From assembly GCA_002633025.1 (NCBI GenBank), contig NMRB01001097.1, forward strand, positions 120,203 through 184,202: a stretch of DNA of 64,000 nucleotides. The letters run 5' to 3'. The position numbers and the translations under genes were made by a program. Origin of the DNA: Notospermus geniculatus (lineage: Eukaryota > Nemertea > Pilidiophora > Heteronemertea > Lineidae). The notes beneath the pieces are model-generated. The model saw nothing but the letters and a program-made list of their open reading frames with translations, was not told where the DNA came from and did no database searches. Of the stretch, positions 1 to 13,217 are shown one piece after another. Every line of letters starts with the position of its first letter. Position 1 is the first letter of the stretch.

Positions 1-279
1 CAACATATGGCACTTGCCTGGTTTTATCATAAACATATGGCACTTGCGTGCTGTTATCACCAACATATGGCACTTGCGTGCTTTATCACCAATATATGGC
101 ACTTGCGTGCTTTTATCACGAACATATGGCACTTGCGTGGTTTTATCACCAAGATTTGGCACTTGCGCGGTTTTATCACCAAGATATGGCACTTGCGCGG
201 ATTTATAACCAACATAAGGCACTTGCGTGGTTTTATCACCAACATATGGCACTTGCGTGGTTTTATCACCAACATTGGA
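1..279. repeat. Tandem array, about 30-bp unit
   Basis: About nine head-to-tail copies of a 30-bp unit built around atatggcacttgcgtgg followed by ttttatcaccaa. Copies differ by a few substitutions. All frames are open for long stretches only because a 30-bp unit keeps frame; no coding sense is apparent. The array is cut by the left edge of the window. Confidence 0.95.
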
Positions 280-616
280 GAGATTTCGTAACGTTACAAA
301 ATCTCTCCAGTGGTGAGATTTCGCAATGTTACAAAAAATCTCCAGTGGTGAGATTTTGTAATGTTACAAAATCTCTCCAATGGTGAGATTTTATAACGTT
401 ACAAAATCTCTCCAGTGGTGAGATTTTGTAACGTTACAAAATCTCTCCAGTGGTGAGATTTCGTAAGGTTACAAAATCTCTCCATGCAGTGGTGAGATTT
501 TGTAACGTTACAAAATCTCTCCAGTGGTGAGATTTTGTAATGTTACAAAATCTCTCCAGTGGTGAGATTTTGTAACGTTAGAAAATCTCACCCGATGTTA
601 CAAAATCTCTCCAGTG
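280..616. repeat. Tandem array of a palindromic 35-bp unit
   Basis: About nine copies of a roughly 35-bp unit. Each contains gagattttgtaac followed by its exact reverse complement, so every unit can form a 13-bp-armed cruciform centred on aacgtt; spacers are ctccagtg-like. It directly abuts the 30-bp array. Units carry point changes and one 4-bp insertion near 484. It looks like a satellite born from a short hairpin element. Confidence 0.93.
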
Positions 617-2743
617 GGTTTTAAACCTTGCTGCAAGTCAAAGCAGCTGAAGAAACTTACTTTTGTAGGGGACAAGTTCACGCTCGTCTGTCTCCATTTT
701 TTTTCATCAGCAGCCTAACCCAGAAATAGAGACTTCAGGAAATTCTCGTTATAATGTACACGTAAAGTACCGCACTAATTAATTCTTCTTAATTACACAG
801 GTATCCGTGACCCCCGCCGTGACCATTCACCCTATCTGCACCTTGACCATCATCACAATGAATTAACAGGAACGTTTGTGGTAGGTGAATTCCTAGTTGG
901 TATCGCCTTGGGTGGTGTCGGAACTGGCAGCCGGAATTTTTCCCCAATTGACCGACTAATAATTAATAATGACGTGTAAACGACCACAGCTGCTGATCAG
1001 CACTTAATATCACAGAAATAATCCGACACAAGAACGACAAGAATAGCAATGGTAGGCAGACAACATAGTAGTTCCGCATTCAGTTTTAGAAACACTGTTG
1101 GCCCTAGGCCTAGACGTTTTCACTATACATTCAGTGTACCCGGTACCTGTTTTTACTACACCTTATGGTGGTACATGTATTTTCTCGATATGGTTATGCA
1201 TGCATTGCGATCTCGCAAAGTGAACGACAATGTAATATCGAGAAAACTGGTACAATACATTTTAGAATTCTGTCAACAATACATTGACATGTCGTCTGAT
1301 AGTTGGGTCACAAGAACTATATATTATGTTTCAATCTCATGAAAAGAATGGAGGTGTGTTTTTTTCAAGTAAATTAAAATATAAATTTTATTTCGCATCT
1401 ATTGCTTTATTGGTTTGGTTTCTTTCATAACTTGTACGTATATCAAGTTTACAGGAATATGCTAATTAGAAAATCTGAGTGTGGCAGTGGGTGAACTGGA
1501 TTAAATTCTGAGAAAAAAATAACTACAATTTCTATATGGCACCGACTGATAATAAGTTGAAACATGAGAGAGTACTCGAACTTGTTCTCAATACTGACTG
1601 ATATGACATGTCAGCTGTCAGGTATCTGGCCAGTGTACACATTCAGTACCATCGTCACATCAGTAGTTGTTCGTTATCTGTTAGTGTTGCCCTACAATAG
1701 ACTAACGAAATAAGGCGCCACCTGACAACAGAAACACAGACATAAGTTCAGTCTGTTGTCAAGCGTTTCCCTTAAATAATGTGGGGAACACTGAGCGATA
1801 AGGACAGTGACAGGTATTACATGAAGATATGCATAGGTGGAGCAACCGGTACCCCGTCAAACTGCTTGATAGAGAAGTAAGACTAAATTCGGCATTCTTC
1901 GGAGGGCGTTGAATTGAAGGGCCTCGGACATCTTCGAACAGAAACGATCATTCCTCATTCCTCAACCAACGGGTTGGGAAAACGGAAAAAGCTATGCACT
2001 TGCAATTTGCAGGGATTATTTGTTGTGCTGTACAGAATAATCGCTGCAATTTGGAAGCTTCATAGCTTTCTCCATTTCCTCAAGGATCACAACTCAGATT
2101 CCTCAATTGACGAATGAACAGAAAGTTATTTTCTGAACACATCAGAATTTGAAACTTACCTTTATATGGAGCAACTCTGTTTGACATTTTATTGGATGAC
2201 GTCAAATCCAGAAAACAAGAGACGTTGAGAAGTAAAATTTAGCCACAATATCTGCTTTCCTAATCGACAGATACACTATCAGAGAGAAAGGTTCAAGAAG
2301 GGTTTTGTATTCCAACTCCAAATCGGAAGAACAAAGTCAGTTTATTCAGCAGTCACAGCACAAAACTTTGGAACAGACTGCAGAAATCCTTCATCCAAGA
2401 TTAATCATAAAAGCCACCTAGTGGCTCTGACGGAATTTATCAGGAACGTACTGCAACTGTTAGGTCAAAAAAATTAGAAAAAAAATCCAGAGCACCCGGA
2501 CGACTTTCACACTGACACTTTCAATGCCTCTGAACTTTTATGATGGTACACACCGATACGCCCAGGCTTTATAATTAAATATGAAGGGCAGTATGATATG
2601 GTATCTTGTCAATCTTGTGACATGACTGACAGGTCAAGAGCCCAATCTTCATCTAAATGGCGCCCAAAAGGTTAATGTTGTGAAGTTGTCAAGAAAAGCA
2701 GGTCAATTTAAATGAGCTTGAAGCAGGTTTGTAATTTGCTGTC
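617..2743. other. Intergenic, no gene seen
   Basis: No ORF with splice sites or recognisable protein similarity on either strand; the longest open frames are under 100 codons and look random. No clear inverted repeat was seen. Confidence 0.6.
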
Positions 2744-3345
2744 TTGTACCAACTAAGTTGTTTTTTATTATCATCATTTTTATCTTATTTTATTTTTGTG
2801 TTTTTTATTTTTATTCTATTTTTCTTTTCTTTTCGTTATTTTTATTTCATTTCATTCAATTTTTATTTTATTTTACTTTATTATTATTATTGTATTTTTA
2901 ACTTTATCTTATCTTCATTTTATGTTATTTATTATTTTATTCATTTCATTGCATTTTAATTTAATTTTATTTCCATTTTTTTGCATTGTATTTCATTTAA
3001 CATTTTTTCATTTTATTCATTTGATTTTATTTTCTATTGTATTGTATTTTTATTTCATTTCATTTTAATTAAATGTTTATTTTATTGTTTTGTTTTTATT
3101 TTACGTTATTTTCATTTTATTTCATTAAATTTTTTATTTTATTTATTTTATTTTATTTCCCTTTTTACATTTTTTATTTTATTTCCATTTCAATTCATTT
3201 CAGTGTTTTATTTTTTCATTTTATTCATATAATTTTATTTTATTTACACATTTTTTCAATCATTTTTTATTTGATTTTTATTTTATATCTTATTTTATCT
3301 TTTAAATTATTTTATTCATTTTCTTATCCATTCCTTGACAATTAC
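2744..3345. repeat. T-rich low-complexity tract (TTTTATTTCATTT-like)
   Basis: About 600 bp of almost pure T/A with scattered C on the plus strand, an eroded (ttttat)n / (tttcat)n repeat. The Phe/Leu/Ile-rich open frames over it are composition artefacts. Confidence 0.95.
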
Positions 3346-4980
3346 ATGATTATTCCAAAGTGGGTCACGTAACCATGACAACTTGTTGTGTACTTACTTT
3401 CCTTATTTTCATCGATGCCTTTATTAAACAGCTCATCCTCACTGTTATCACTTCCAGCCATCGTCGCTTGATGTTTACAATAGTGACGTCATTTCCTGAA
3501 AATAATTTCAAATACCGCAATATTGAATATTTCTACTGAAACAGCCTATATTATCGATACATGTATGCAGCTTAATAATGATCCTTTTAGGCCTATATTT
3601 ACTAATTAAATATTTCACGCAGCTGTTTAAGCCTATGGTTAAATTCAGGATTGGTAGATGTAATCTCTGTCTACATTCTCTTGACGCAACAGATGTACCA
3701 GATGGTCATGAAAGGTAGGCCTAGGCCTACAGCAGACGAACATCTCATACTATGGCTATATAGGAACCATGCCCATACACGATCCAATTTTTCATCCAAT
3801 TTTCTGATGCTCAATAAAGGCCTACATGCGGGTTTATACATTAAAGCCCCGGAATCTGAATTTCCAAAATATTTGATGGAAAATTGGATCGTGTGTAAAG
3901 GCCTTTATAGAAGGCCGAGCACAAGGCCTATTTTATTTAGGCCTACATCATGGAAGTATTACCGATACTTCCATGACAATATCGACACCAAGCATGCCAA
4001 TGGAACTAAGTGCCTATTTAGCCGTAAACACAACAGTAGGCAACGTGTAGTGCAACCAATATCATTCACTCAGTGCTTCTATACAATATCAATAGCGTAC
4101 TAATGGTGACCCATATGGTAATGTCACACACGACAGACGATGCTCCAACTATAATGGCCTGAAGCTACAATAAAGCAGTGACAGCATATGACGAGAAAAC
4201 GTAGTGAAAAACATGATATTGACACCTACCTGGCCTACAAATTTGATAAATCCTTGATGCCCATCTGCCGTCTATGAAACCTTCCTGATCACACACGAAA
4301 CGCCGCTACCAGCACTGACATTGACTGAGGAAGCTTCATCGCTGCATGATCACATCACCACTACATCAGTCATGCCAGGAGTGAGGCATTTAAAGGCACC
4401 TTGCGTCGATTTAAAAACTACGAACATATGTTGACAAAATGGCAGTACGGATATCCATCAAAAAGTGTCGGGTGTAGAACTACAACAAAGATGCGGCCGC
4501 GCTATTAAAAGTAGGCATATGCATTCGGGTTTGGAGACCAGAGTAAACAGAAAATTTACTCTAAATCTCTCATTCTTCCTGACAATCTAGGTACTGGGTC
4601 CAATGAATGGCGCGACCTATTTCTGATGGCACTCCCAGCGATGTTCAAACAAAATAGACCAAGTGATTGCAAGAACAAGTGACCTTTAAGTTTTGGACAT
4701 GCACCGACCGGGGCCCCCGAGAAGCATCCCAAAGTTTGGACACTCATTCTTCATGCCAACAACTGACCCTGTCAAATCAAATTCTATCTCCCATCCGCAG
4801 CTGGATAAAGTCCCATGTGCCCGAGTTTATCTCACGGAACCTAACTCTGACATGTGTTGCAATTAAAATACATTGTACACTAAACATCGACATTTTAGCT
4901 CAAATCTTCAGGTTGTCAGTTGCCAGCGCCACTTGTGATGAAGTGACCACAGTGATGATATGAGCCCAGCCACCTGCCTA
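3346..4980. other. Intergenic, no supported gene
   Basis: Contains a 150-codon plus-strand frame (3651-4103) with no recognisable domain. A small inverted repeat (arms near 3778-3800 and 3883-3899, core cgatccaatttt) lies inside that frame, so it is more likely a degraded element than a gene. Several aggcctac words occur here. Confidence 0.5.
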
Positions 4981-5142
4981 TAGAGGTTCTTCACGTGACG
5001 TCACATTTCCATGACGACATGATGCCGCCATATTGGCCGTCAGTCAACACACAGATCGTGACGTCAAAATGTCATGACGTGACAGTTTTGACGTCGTCCT
5101 TTGCAGTCACGTGACCGTCGTGATGTCAGTGAAGAACCTCTA
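4981..5142. repeat. MITE-like hairpin element, 162 bp
   Basis: Exact 14-bp terminal inverted repeats, tagaggttcttcac at 4981-4994 and its complement at 5129-5142. The interior is rich in cacgtg and tgacgtca words and is itself partly palindromic. No coding capacity. Read as a non-autonomous DNA transposon. Confidence 0.85.
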
Positions 5143-6671
5143 GGGTCCCTTACCTCGTCCCCGTTTCTTCGGTCACACTGCACCTTTAATACAATGCAAT
5201 GGCACTATTTCTTTATGGCAACTGAGTTGCTTCACAAGGTCAAATCACCAATAAACGGCTAACTTCCGTCCGTTTCACCAACGATTTGTGAATACTGTTT
5301 ACACATACTCTTCAGAAACCATGGCAACGCATTTCATCGGAAACATGATCAGTTTCCTCGAGGCATCGGAAAATATTCAATGAAACGTAACAAGAAGAAT
5401 AAGAAACTCGATCCACATTCAATATTATTGTCTTTTTTACATTCTCCTGAGCTTTTCCACACCAAGGACCACGGTATGCGACAAGGTAGTTGGCCACCAA
5501 AACACACACCAACTGACTGGTGCTGCCACCTGAGCTAAGCAGGAGTAACTACGAATCCATTGCAGATAAGTAGTTTCATGTTGGGCCATGCGCCATCCAT
5601 TGAGATTTACATGTAGGACCACGTGATGACGAATATCTCGTAACCTCGCGCTGATTGGTCAATTCCAGGCACGTGACCTAGTATGAGACTTCACAAAGTA
5701 ACCAACATCACTGGAGTCAGCCTGGAAAGGTAGAATGGAAGAATTAGGAATACAATGTAGAATGATAAACTGACGGGTGGAAAACTAGAGGAAATTATAA
5801 TGGTCACCTTATCTGTCCTCAGAACATGTTCCACAGTGGAGACTCGTCCAAGTCAGCCTGGAGGGGAAGAATGCGACAATTAGGAATTGAATTATAAAAA
5901 TTTACTTGTAGAGAACTGGAAAATCCAATGCTCACCTTATCTGTCCTTAGAACAGAAAAGACAGGGACACTGCCATCATGTCGTGGGTTTCTCCATAGGG
6001 CTGTACGAAGGCCTCATGTCTTCATCATCCATGCCATAACCGCTGCACCATCCTCACACCAGATGGCTATAAAAGAGTCAGGCTTACTATCGACCGCTTT
6101 TCCCATGCACTGCTACATGTATGCTATCGTGTGAATCAGCGTTCGCTCTTCAGTTAGCAGTAGATATCAGAGTAAACCAGGATTTGCATCACATGCATTT
6201 GTAGATGTTAAAATATCACATCTGAGAATCTTAATAGTTTCCTCTCACTGCGCTTGGATCTATAAATGAAATAAACTTCGTTGTGTGTGGGAAGGACGCT
6301 TTTAAAACGCTTCCCGTGTGGTGCATGTCATCCGTATGGCCGTGACGTCACAGAAACTGCAGTCGTTGTGACGTCATCCCATGCTGCGGAGAAAGTTACA
6401 CTCGGTTCTGTCAGATTGAGCCGACACGTCAAGGAATAAACAACTAGCAGTGCAGTTGACAAACCTTCGATCAAACCATCGTTTGCGGACAACAGAATCT
6501 CTGACTTTTTCCAGGATTACCTGAAACATGAAGGTAAGAGACAAATTTTCTTTTTTACGCGTAAATTCAGGCGATCATCAAAAAGTTTTTGAAACTGAAA
6601 GCGCTCCTCCACGTGCGAGTTTCCTCCGGCAAGTTGGCTCTCAATGGATAGCTCGCTATTCTTGGTTTCCT
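5143..6671. other. Intergenic with one diverged tandem duplication
   Basis: The segments at about 5716-5828 and 5851-5955 are diverged copies of each other: both start with gtcagcctgga and end with caccttatctgtcct. Nothing else here supports a gene. Confidence 0.55.
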
Positions 6672-6832
6672 TAGGGTTACACCTTGACCAGTGATACAAA
6701 CAACTACCCATAGGTCTTACACCTTGACCAGTGACACAAACAACTGCCCATAGGTCTTACACCTTGACCAGTGACACAAACAACTGCCCATAGGTCTTAC
6801 ACCTTGAATAGTGACACAAACAACTGCCCATA
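6672..6832. repeat. Tandem repeat, four copies of 40 bp
   Basis: Four consecutive copies of a 40-bp unit containing ttacaccttgaccagtga followed by acaaacaactgcccat; the first copy has the most differences. Confidence 0.95.
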
Positions 6833-9800
6833 GCATTCTACCGCCGAGTTCCTCTTAAGCCAACTTGCACAGGAAAACTCTCACACAGAGTACATGTATT
6901 AATGGTTCTAAAGTTTCCAAAATCTACGACAGTCCTCCATTCAAAAGAATCGGACACTTTTGCCCAAGAATTTCTTTCCTTTCACACCAGAACCTGCAAG
7001 TAGAATGAGAAAAACTGACGTTGTAAATATTGCATGAACAAAACACTTTTGAGAAAATCTTCTTTTGACACAAGTGCGCCCTGTTAAACAGCATCAAATT
7101 CACACACACACGATAAAACTGACGCGGTACCGCTTGCAAATCACCAGGGTAGTATCGTGGGGAGTATCATGAGTTTATTTGTAAGCAGATGGTCAGCACT
7201 AATTCAATCGATGGCCTGGGATCTCCCCGAGTTACAATTCAGGTATGTTGGTGGTACACATTGACAAAATATTTCCCCCAATTTAATATTTGACCCGCTA
7301 GAATCATCTTTGCAGCTGTGAGTGTTGTGTTTTTCCAATATCAGTAAAAAATGCAGGAAATGTGTAGCTCTTGTTGTCAAAGAAGGTTGGATGCTCATCA
7401 TTCTTCGATATCAAACTTGTTTTGGGCGCTGAAAATGCTTAGAATAAGTAATACAGTGAAAATGATTTCTAAGAAGATTTTTTCGTGTCATGAACCTCTC
7501 ATCGTGTCAAAGAACCATGATGACCCATTTATCCAAAAAAAAGAACTTTACAAACTTCATACAGAACTGCCGACGTTCCTTACAAAAGCTTATAAATTCA
7601 GGATAGAACGAAAGTTCGAACTACCCTAGTAAGAGGAGGAGTTAAAAATGGAACCCCGACATTTCTAGCCCAGGACCGATGAGGTTCATGATCGTTGGGG
7701 AAGACCGAAAATGAAATCAGGACTTTAAGGGTTCAAGGAGAACCTAAGGGTTCCATTAGAAGGCCCCAAAGAGAACCCATAGTTACACATTAAAGAACTC
7801 TTCAGGAAGCTGAGAAAAACACAAGAAAAGAAAACCTAGAAAAAAATCGAAGTATTCCGATCTTCACCGAACATTCCCGACAATGTGTTCGATTCCTCTC
7901 ACGTCTTGGTAGAATTGTAATCTTGTTGTGTGTGTGAAAGTTGCAGTAATCAGTATAATTTACTGTGAGAATGGAACTAATCTCACTTGCTTGTTTTGAC
8001 GGGTTTCCAACACGAATTGGTCCAAGTTCTATTTGTGGTGTCAATTTAAGAAAAACCATGAATTTCCGATGTTTAGTAACCAAAACATGCGTCTCATTCC
8101 CACGACGCTCTGCAATTTAAAGTAAAATATAGAAGAATAGATGTTTTTTTTCTCGTAAAATGGGTCTTGGAAGTAGAATGTTAGATTTGAAATGCACACA
8201 CACAGCCCAAAGTTGTGAAACTCGTTTATAATGTTGGGTTGACTTGTTGAAGAAACAAATGGACCTGCTCTGGTCATAATCTCGACACCATTAGTAGTCA
8301 GCAACCCTTGTATCAGCAGCAGGGCAATTCACAAACGTTTTTTCTGTTGTCAAAACTGAGAAACCTATCAACTCGAATAAACACGAATAGTGATTGGATC
8401 ATTAATAACAAGTGCTGTGATTGGTTGACATGATTTTGCGCTCGATGGTGCTCGTAGGCTTCTCCATTCTAACAGCCTATCAGATCGCATGTAAGTTGGA
8501 ATTTGAATCTGCGCAGTGAATGCAAACTTGATGTTGATTGGCTCGTCTGTCTTTGTCAAACAATCAGAGGTTAAGTAAGCTGTGACATGTCTCTGCACAG
8601 CACACAAGGCCATGCGATGCATTTTTAAAATCGCTTGCAAACCATTCACGCATATTTCAGGAGATTTGCGGTTCTTGTTCACTATGCTGCTCAGATAATT
8701 TTAACATGTTTCTTTGCCCTGCACTTGTTTCAGAGCGATTATGTCTGCCTGGCATTCTCCATGTGGTTATCGTTCGTTTAGTGTTCTTGTGGGCCCGGGT
8801 CGCGCCATCAATTCATTTCGAGAACTAGCGACGATTTGAGAAGAAATTGGTTTGGATTGGTCAGCGTGTGCTGAATACAAAGTAGGCGTCTGGACGCCAG
8901 GCTTGGGTTAGATACGTATCGAGCGGTTTAGCACCATCGTCAGATGCCAAACTGCGGGAACCAATCAATGGCGTTGTTTCTACTCATCATAGGCAAGGTC
9001 AAGGTCACATTTGACGATGACTGGTACCTTGTCCGACTTCATTGGTCTGTGTTTGGAATAGGATTCTCATATGTGACCCTCCACCACAAAACCAGACGGA
9101 AGTCGCTCCGAAGTTGGCAAGTTGGGACTGAAATGTCTGTCAATTTCAGAATTATCTGTCTATTGTGAAGTCTGAGTGGATTCCTTTTCTTTCCTTGTTT
9201 CCTGGTGTCTTCCGGTCTCAGTAAGTTTTGGTTCATTTTCCATGCGACTTCCGAATCGTTTTGTGGTGGAGGGCCACAAATTTTGGCAGGTGCTCAGTCT
9301 CATATTTGGCAGTGCCACCTATTGAGGCGTCGAAAAACGATTGTGTCGTCCTTGAAACTTATCTCCCCCGGCGACAGCTCGGCTCAGTAGGCTATCCCAA
9401 TCAACCTACACTGTAAGCTGTATTGAAAAATAAAAACAGGAAAAGTTCTCAAAAACTACAACAAAAACAGCAACCCCCTCGTCAAAAAAATCATTTGTTG
9501 AAATTTTCCATGCCTTGGAATTATATTATCAGTATAGCGTTGGCGGAGAATGTTTTAACACAAGCCTTTAACTCGAATAAAAATCTTTGCTTTTAGATTC
9601 AACAGAATTTCCCGGTTGGGCACATGTCGCTCCAGTCTGGTTAGGACATCGATTTCCATAACTCCGACATGAGTGGGTGAAGATAAACTCTTTGAACAAA
9701 GTAGTTAACAATACTATAGGGTATAAAATGGGGGATAAACCAATAGAGGAAGCATCATAAAACCTTATAATCAGATGAAATTTGTTTTCATGGGATCCAA

Positions 9801-11059
9801 CACGCAAATTTCAATTCGTGAATAATTGATTTAGACTGAAACTTATTCTATTCAAAGTTAAATTTATCCTGTTGGTTGCATATTTGTTTAATGTACAAAT
9901 GGGTGTAGATAGAAGTATGCCTTTCTCCTCCAACTTAACATGGAATGGAGGAGTTTAATGAACAGTCGTGGCTCCAACGTGACGTTAGTTCGAAGGTAAT
10001 TCAAGGAAATACAAGAAAATTGACTGCAAGTCTGCTTCCCTTTTCTTAATCTGAAACGCATTGCTCCCTCGTGTATCGTCCTGCACTTATGAAATTTGCA
10101 CTGTTTGTTAAACCCATAAAATCAAAATATACAATTTCTACTCCCTATCTTCATGCCTTTTAGATGCAGATTTGCATAAATTTGCATAAACATCGAAAAT
10201 TTTGCTGTGATTTTGCTAAGAAATCATGATCAATGAATGCGAATTTCTTATAAAGGCCACGTGACCGATAAGATATCAGAAAGAAAAAAATACACAGATG
10301 CCGGATTTTATATTGACCGTGAATGATTAGCCGCAGTTGGAAACTTTTGAAGCGAGTGTCCAATTAATTTTACAGACTCAAGCCAACGTGGCCTGACTGA
10401 AGCTTATCAAAATCATAATTTACATGGAAGAGAAGTTTAAAATTTATTTCCAATTACGTTAAAAACTGTCAAGTTTAAGTATGATATAGAGTTCGTCATG
10501 CGAATCGGCGGCCTCGGAATCATGACTGTCATTTCATCGTCTGCCAGAAGAACTGGTGTGTATAAAACCGTCGCCACTGGAAGACGGAACGATGTATCAT
10601 TTTATCTCGCCAAAAATAGCGAAACGATGCGATAATTTCCCCATAGATGAGATAGGGCATGAATTATATATGTGACGCTGGTGGAATGGTGCTAGATTGG
10701 TGAACGATCCGGGAGAAGAGAATTGGTCAAATGGCCTGACTGGGAATTGAAACAATTTGCGCCATTTTTCGTTGAATGCAGATGTGGAAAAACCGAATGG
10801 CAGGGGGACGTCAAAATGTCAAAGGTTCATTCGATCAGTTCAGAGTGTCATGAGTTTGCAGAGCTAATGAAATTAAGCCATCGAGATTATTCTCGTCCAC
10901 ATTGGATTCAAAACTGTTGACACAAAACTGATCCCAAGAAAAATAGACACAAATCAACGCTAGAGATAGGAAATGCTTAGTAAATGAGTCGATGCAGGGA
11001 AGGAAACCAGATGCCCTGGGAAGTGGAAAAACTTCGTTGTCATCAAGACCATTGATCAA
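6833..11059. other. Intergenic, no supported gene
   Basis: No exon chain with consistent phase could be built. One imperfect inverted repeat spans about 9075-9281, with arms ccctccaccacaaaa and ttttgtggtggaggg. Short ORFs on both strands lack recognisable domains. Confidence 0.5.
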
Positions 11060-11520
11060 GGGAAACTGGCTCTATTCGATTGATAAAGGCTGGAAACTGG
11101 CTTTTTTATTCGATTGATAAAGGCCCGTATACGTTCCTCCACTCACACTTGAGTGTGAGGTCGACCTTAATCTTTTGTATTCTACCCTGCAAACAATAGG
11201 TAAAGATCGACCTCACACTCAAGTGTGAGTGGAGGAACGTCTGTGCATACGGGCCAAAGACTGAAAATTGACTTTATTCGACTGATAACGACTAAAAACT
11301 GGCTTTATTCGATTTATAAACGCTGAAAACTGGACTTATTCGATTGATAAAGACTGAAAACTGGCTTTATTCGACTGATAACGACTAAAAACTGGACTTA
11401 TTCGATTGATAAACGCTGATAACTGGACTTATTCGATTGATAAACACTCAAAACTGGATTTATTCTACTGATAAAGACTGAAAATAGGCTCTATTCGATT
11501 GATAAAGATTGAAAAGGCTC
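11060..11520. repeat. Tandem array, about 29-31-bp unit (left block)
   Basis: Repeated unit built on actggctctattcgattgat followed by aaa and a short spacer, with several diverged copies. It is the same family as the block at 12050-12390. A separate hairpin element (11122-11255) sits inside this block. Confidence 0.9.
11122..11255. repeat. Hairpin element inserted in the tandem array
   Basis: Terminal inverted repeats of about 45 bp: ggcccgtatacgttcctcc and the following cactcacacttgagtgtgag are mirrored by the right arm ending in catacgggcc. The short loop contains tttgtattctaccctgc. Array units continue on both sides, so the element inserted after the array formed. Confidence 0.9.
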
Positions 11521-12049
11521 TATTCCACTGGTAATGGGGGTAAACAAAATTATGAAAGCAAAAGAAAGAGACACCATCGGCCCAAGTCCCCTCGCGGGTC
11601 CCTTGTGCCAAGTGAACGTTTTGGGAAAAACAATCACACCTTTTTAAAACGCAGCTCAAATAATGTTAGATTAGAATGAATGGGTTTCATTCCGGCTCAC
11701 CGGGGAGTCCCAAAATGATTCTAATATAAAATGACTGCCACAGACATGGGATGACTTGTATGCGTGACCGGTCGGATCTCACATCCAAACAGTCCCTAAA
11801 CGGTGGATAGATTTCTCTATTCATGTCATTCTCTCGGTAATTTCGGGCTCTTAATGGTGGATAGGCACATGAGATCACATCGTATGGCCAAGGTAGCGAC
11901 CTGCTCGTTGGAGAAGCCATATACACAGAATTCATACGTAAATGAGTCATTTTTTGTCGGCACTCAAGTGGGTGTTCATCTAAAAGAAAACTAAAAATCT
12001 TATAAAATGGAATAAATCCGAAGTTGAAGGGCTTTTCTCGCCCTGGCTG
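11521..12049. other. Spacer between two blocks of the same tandem array
   Basis: Unique sequence separating the two blocks of the 29-31-bp array. A 126-codon minus-strand frame (11687-12067) begins inside the right block and has no recognisable domain; it is not called as a gene. Confidence 0.5.
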
Positions 12050-12390
12050 TATTCGATTCATAATCACTGAAAACTGGCTCTATTCGATTGATAAACACTG
12101 AAAACTGGCTCTATTCGATTGATAAAGCTGAAAACTGGCTCTATTCGATTGATAAACACTGAAAATGGGCTCTATTCGATTGATAAAGCAGAAAACTGGC
12201 TCTATTCGATTGATTAACTCTGAAAACTGGCTCTATTCGATTGATAAACTCTGAAAACTGGCTCTATTCGATTGATAAACTCTGAAAACTGGCTCTGTTC
12301 GATTGATTAACTCTGAAAACTGGCTCTATTCGATTGATTAACTCTGAAAACTGGCTCTATTCGATTGATAAATATTGCAAACTGGCTAGT
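12050..12390. repeat. Tandem array, about 31-bp unit (right block)
   Basis: About eleven copies of a 29-31-bp unit, aactggctctattcgattga followed by taaactctgaa. It is more homogeneous than the left block at 11060-11520. Confidence 0.95.
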
Positions 12391-12469
12391 TACAGTTAGC
12401 TCTATGGGGTGGGGTCAGCTTGAGAAAACTATCGTAAGTCATTTGTGTCACTGGTATCAGCGTAAAGGC

Positions 12470-12605
12470 GGTGACAGACTGGCGCGTAAGCAACGCGTCG
12501 GGAAAGCGATCAACCAATCAAGGAGGCGGTAACACGGACCGAAACACCTAGGCCTACTGAAAGATCTGATTGCACGACGCGTAGCTTAGGCGCCAGTCTG
12601 TCACC
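12470..12605. repeat. MITE-like hairpin element, 136 bp
   Basis: Arms of about 30 bp: ggtgacagactggcgcgtaa at the left is mirrored, with a few mismatches, by the right end ...cgccagtctgtcacc. Both arms carry acgcgtcg/cgacgcgt. No coding capacity. Confidence 0.85.
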
Positions 12606-13217
12606 GGCTTCAGACACAAGGAAACCAAGAATGGTGAACAGCTCTTGGAATGCCAACTCGCACAAGTGGCTCCCGTGGAGCACCTTCAACCTTCAACTCA
12701 AGATGAGGCGGTTAATGTCAAAAGTTGAACTAAAATAAGAAATAAAATAGTGTTATGGATTTTTTTATGCTACACCATTCTGCAAATGAAAACGATCTAT
12801 TGTATAAAAGGTGGTGAGTTTCCTATGTTTTGTTGGTACCCTTCCGTGTTTAATACACTCTGCCTACTTGTGCATAGAAAAACCAGGCAGCAACACTTAG
12901 ACCAAGTAAATTATGCACAAAAGCCACACTCAAAGTCGAAAATACTTTTAAAATGCTATAATTGGTCTGTTTACTGTGAAATATTGTAAATAGCAAGTTG
13001 ATGGAGGACTAGTGAATATTTAATCAGAGCATTTTCGTGTTCGATTCAATCTCTGAAATGGTGAGAGGTTGTCCATTAAATTTAATGCTTTCGTTGCACA
13101 AGGAAACAATTCTGTTTGATTTGTTTAGCCTCACAAGGACAAGTGGTATGACCTTAATTTCTGTGTTTCTTGTTGATTTCAAGAAGACCAAGTGAATGGT
13201 TGTTGGGGTGGTGCAGA
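12606..13217. other. Intergenic, nothing recognised
   Basis: No ORF with splice signals or domain similarity and no obvious repeat. Confidence 0.5.

Noticed and set aside
280-616. CRISPR-like look of palindromic repeats
   Set aside because: Units abut with near-identical spacers, there are no unique spacers, and the host is an animal.
2744-3372. Phe/Ile/Leu-rich ORFs resembling membrane proteins
   Set aside because: Pure product of the T-rich low-complexity tract.
3651-4103. 150-codon plus-strand ORF
   Set aside because: No recognisable domain, contains an inverted repeat and repeat words, and no splice context.
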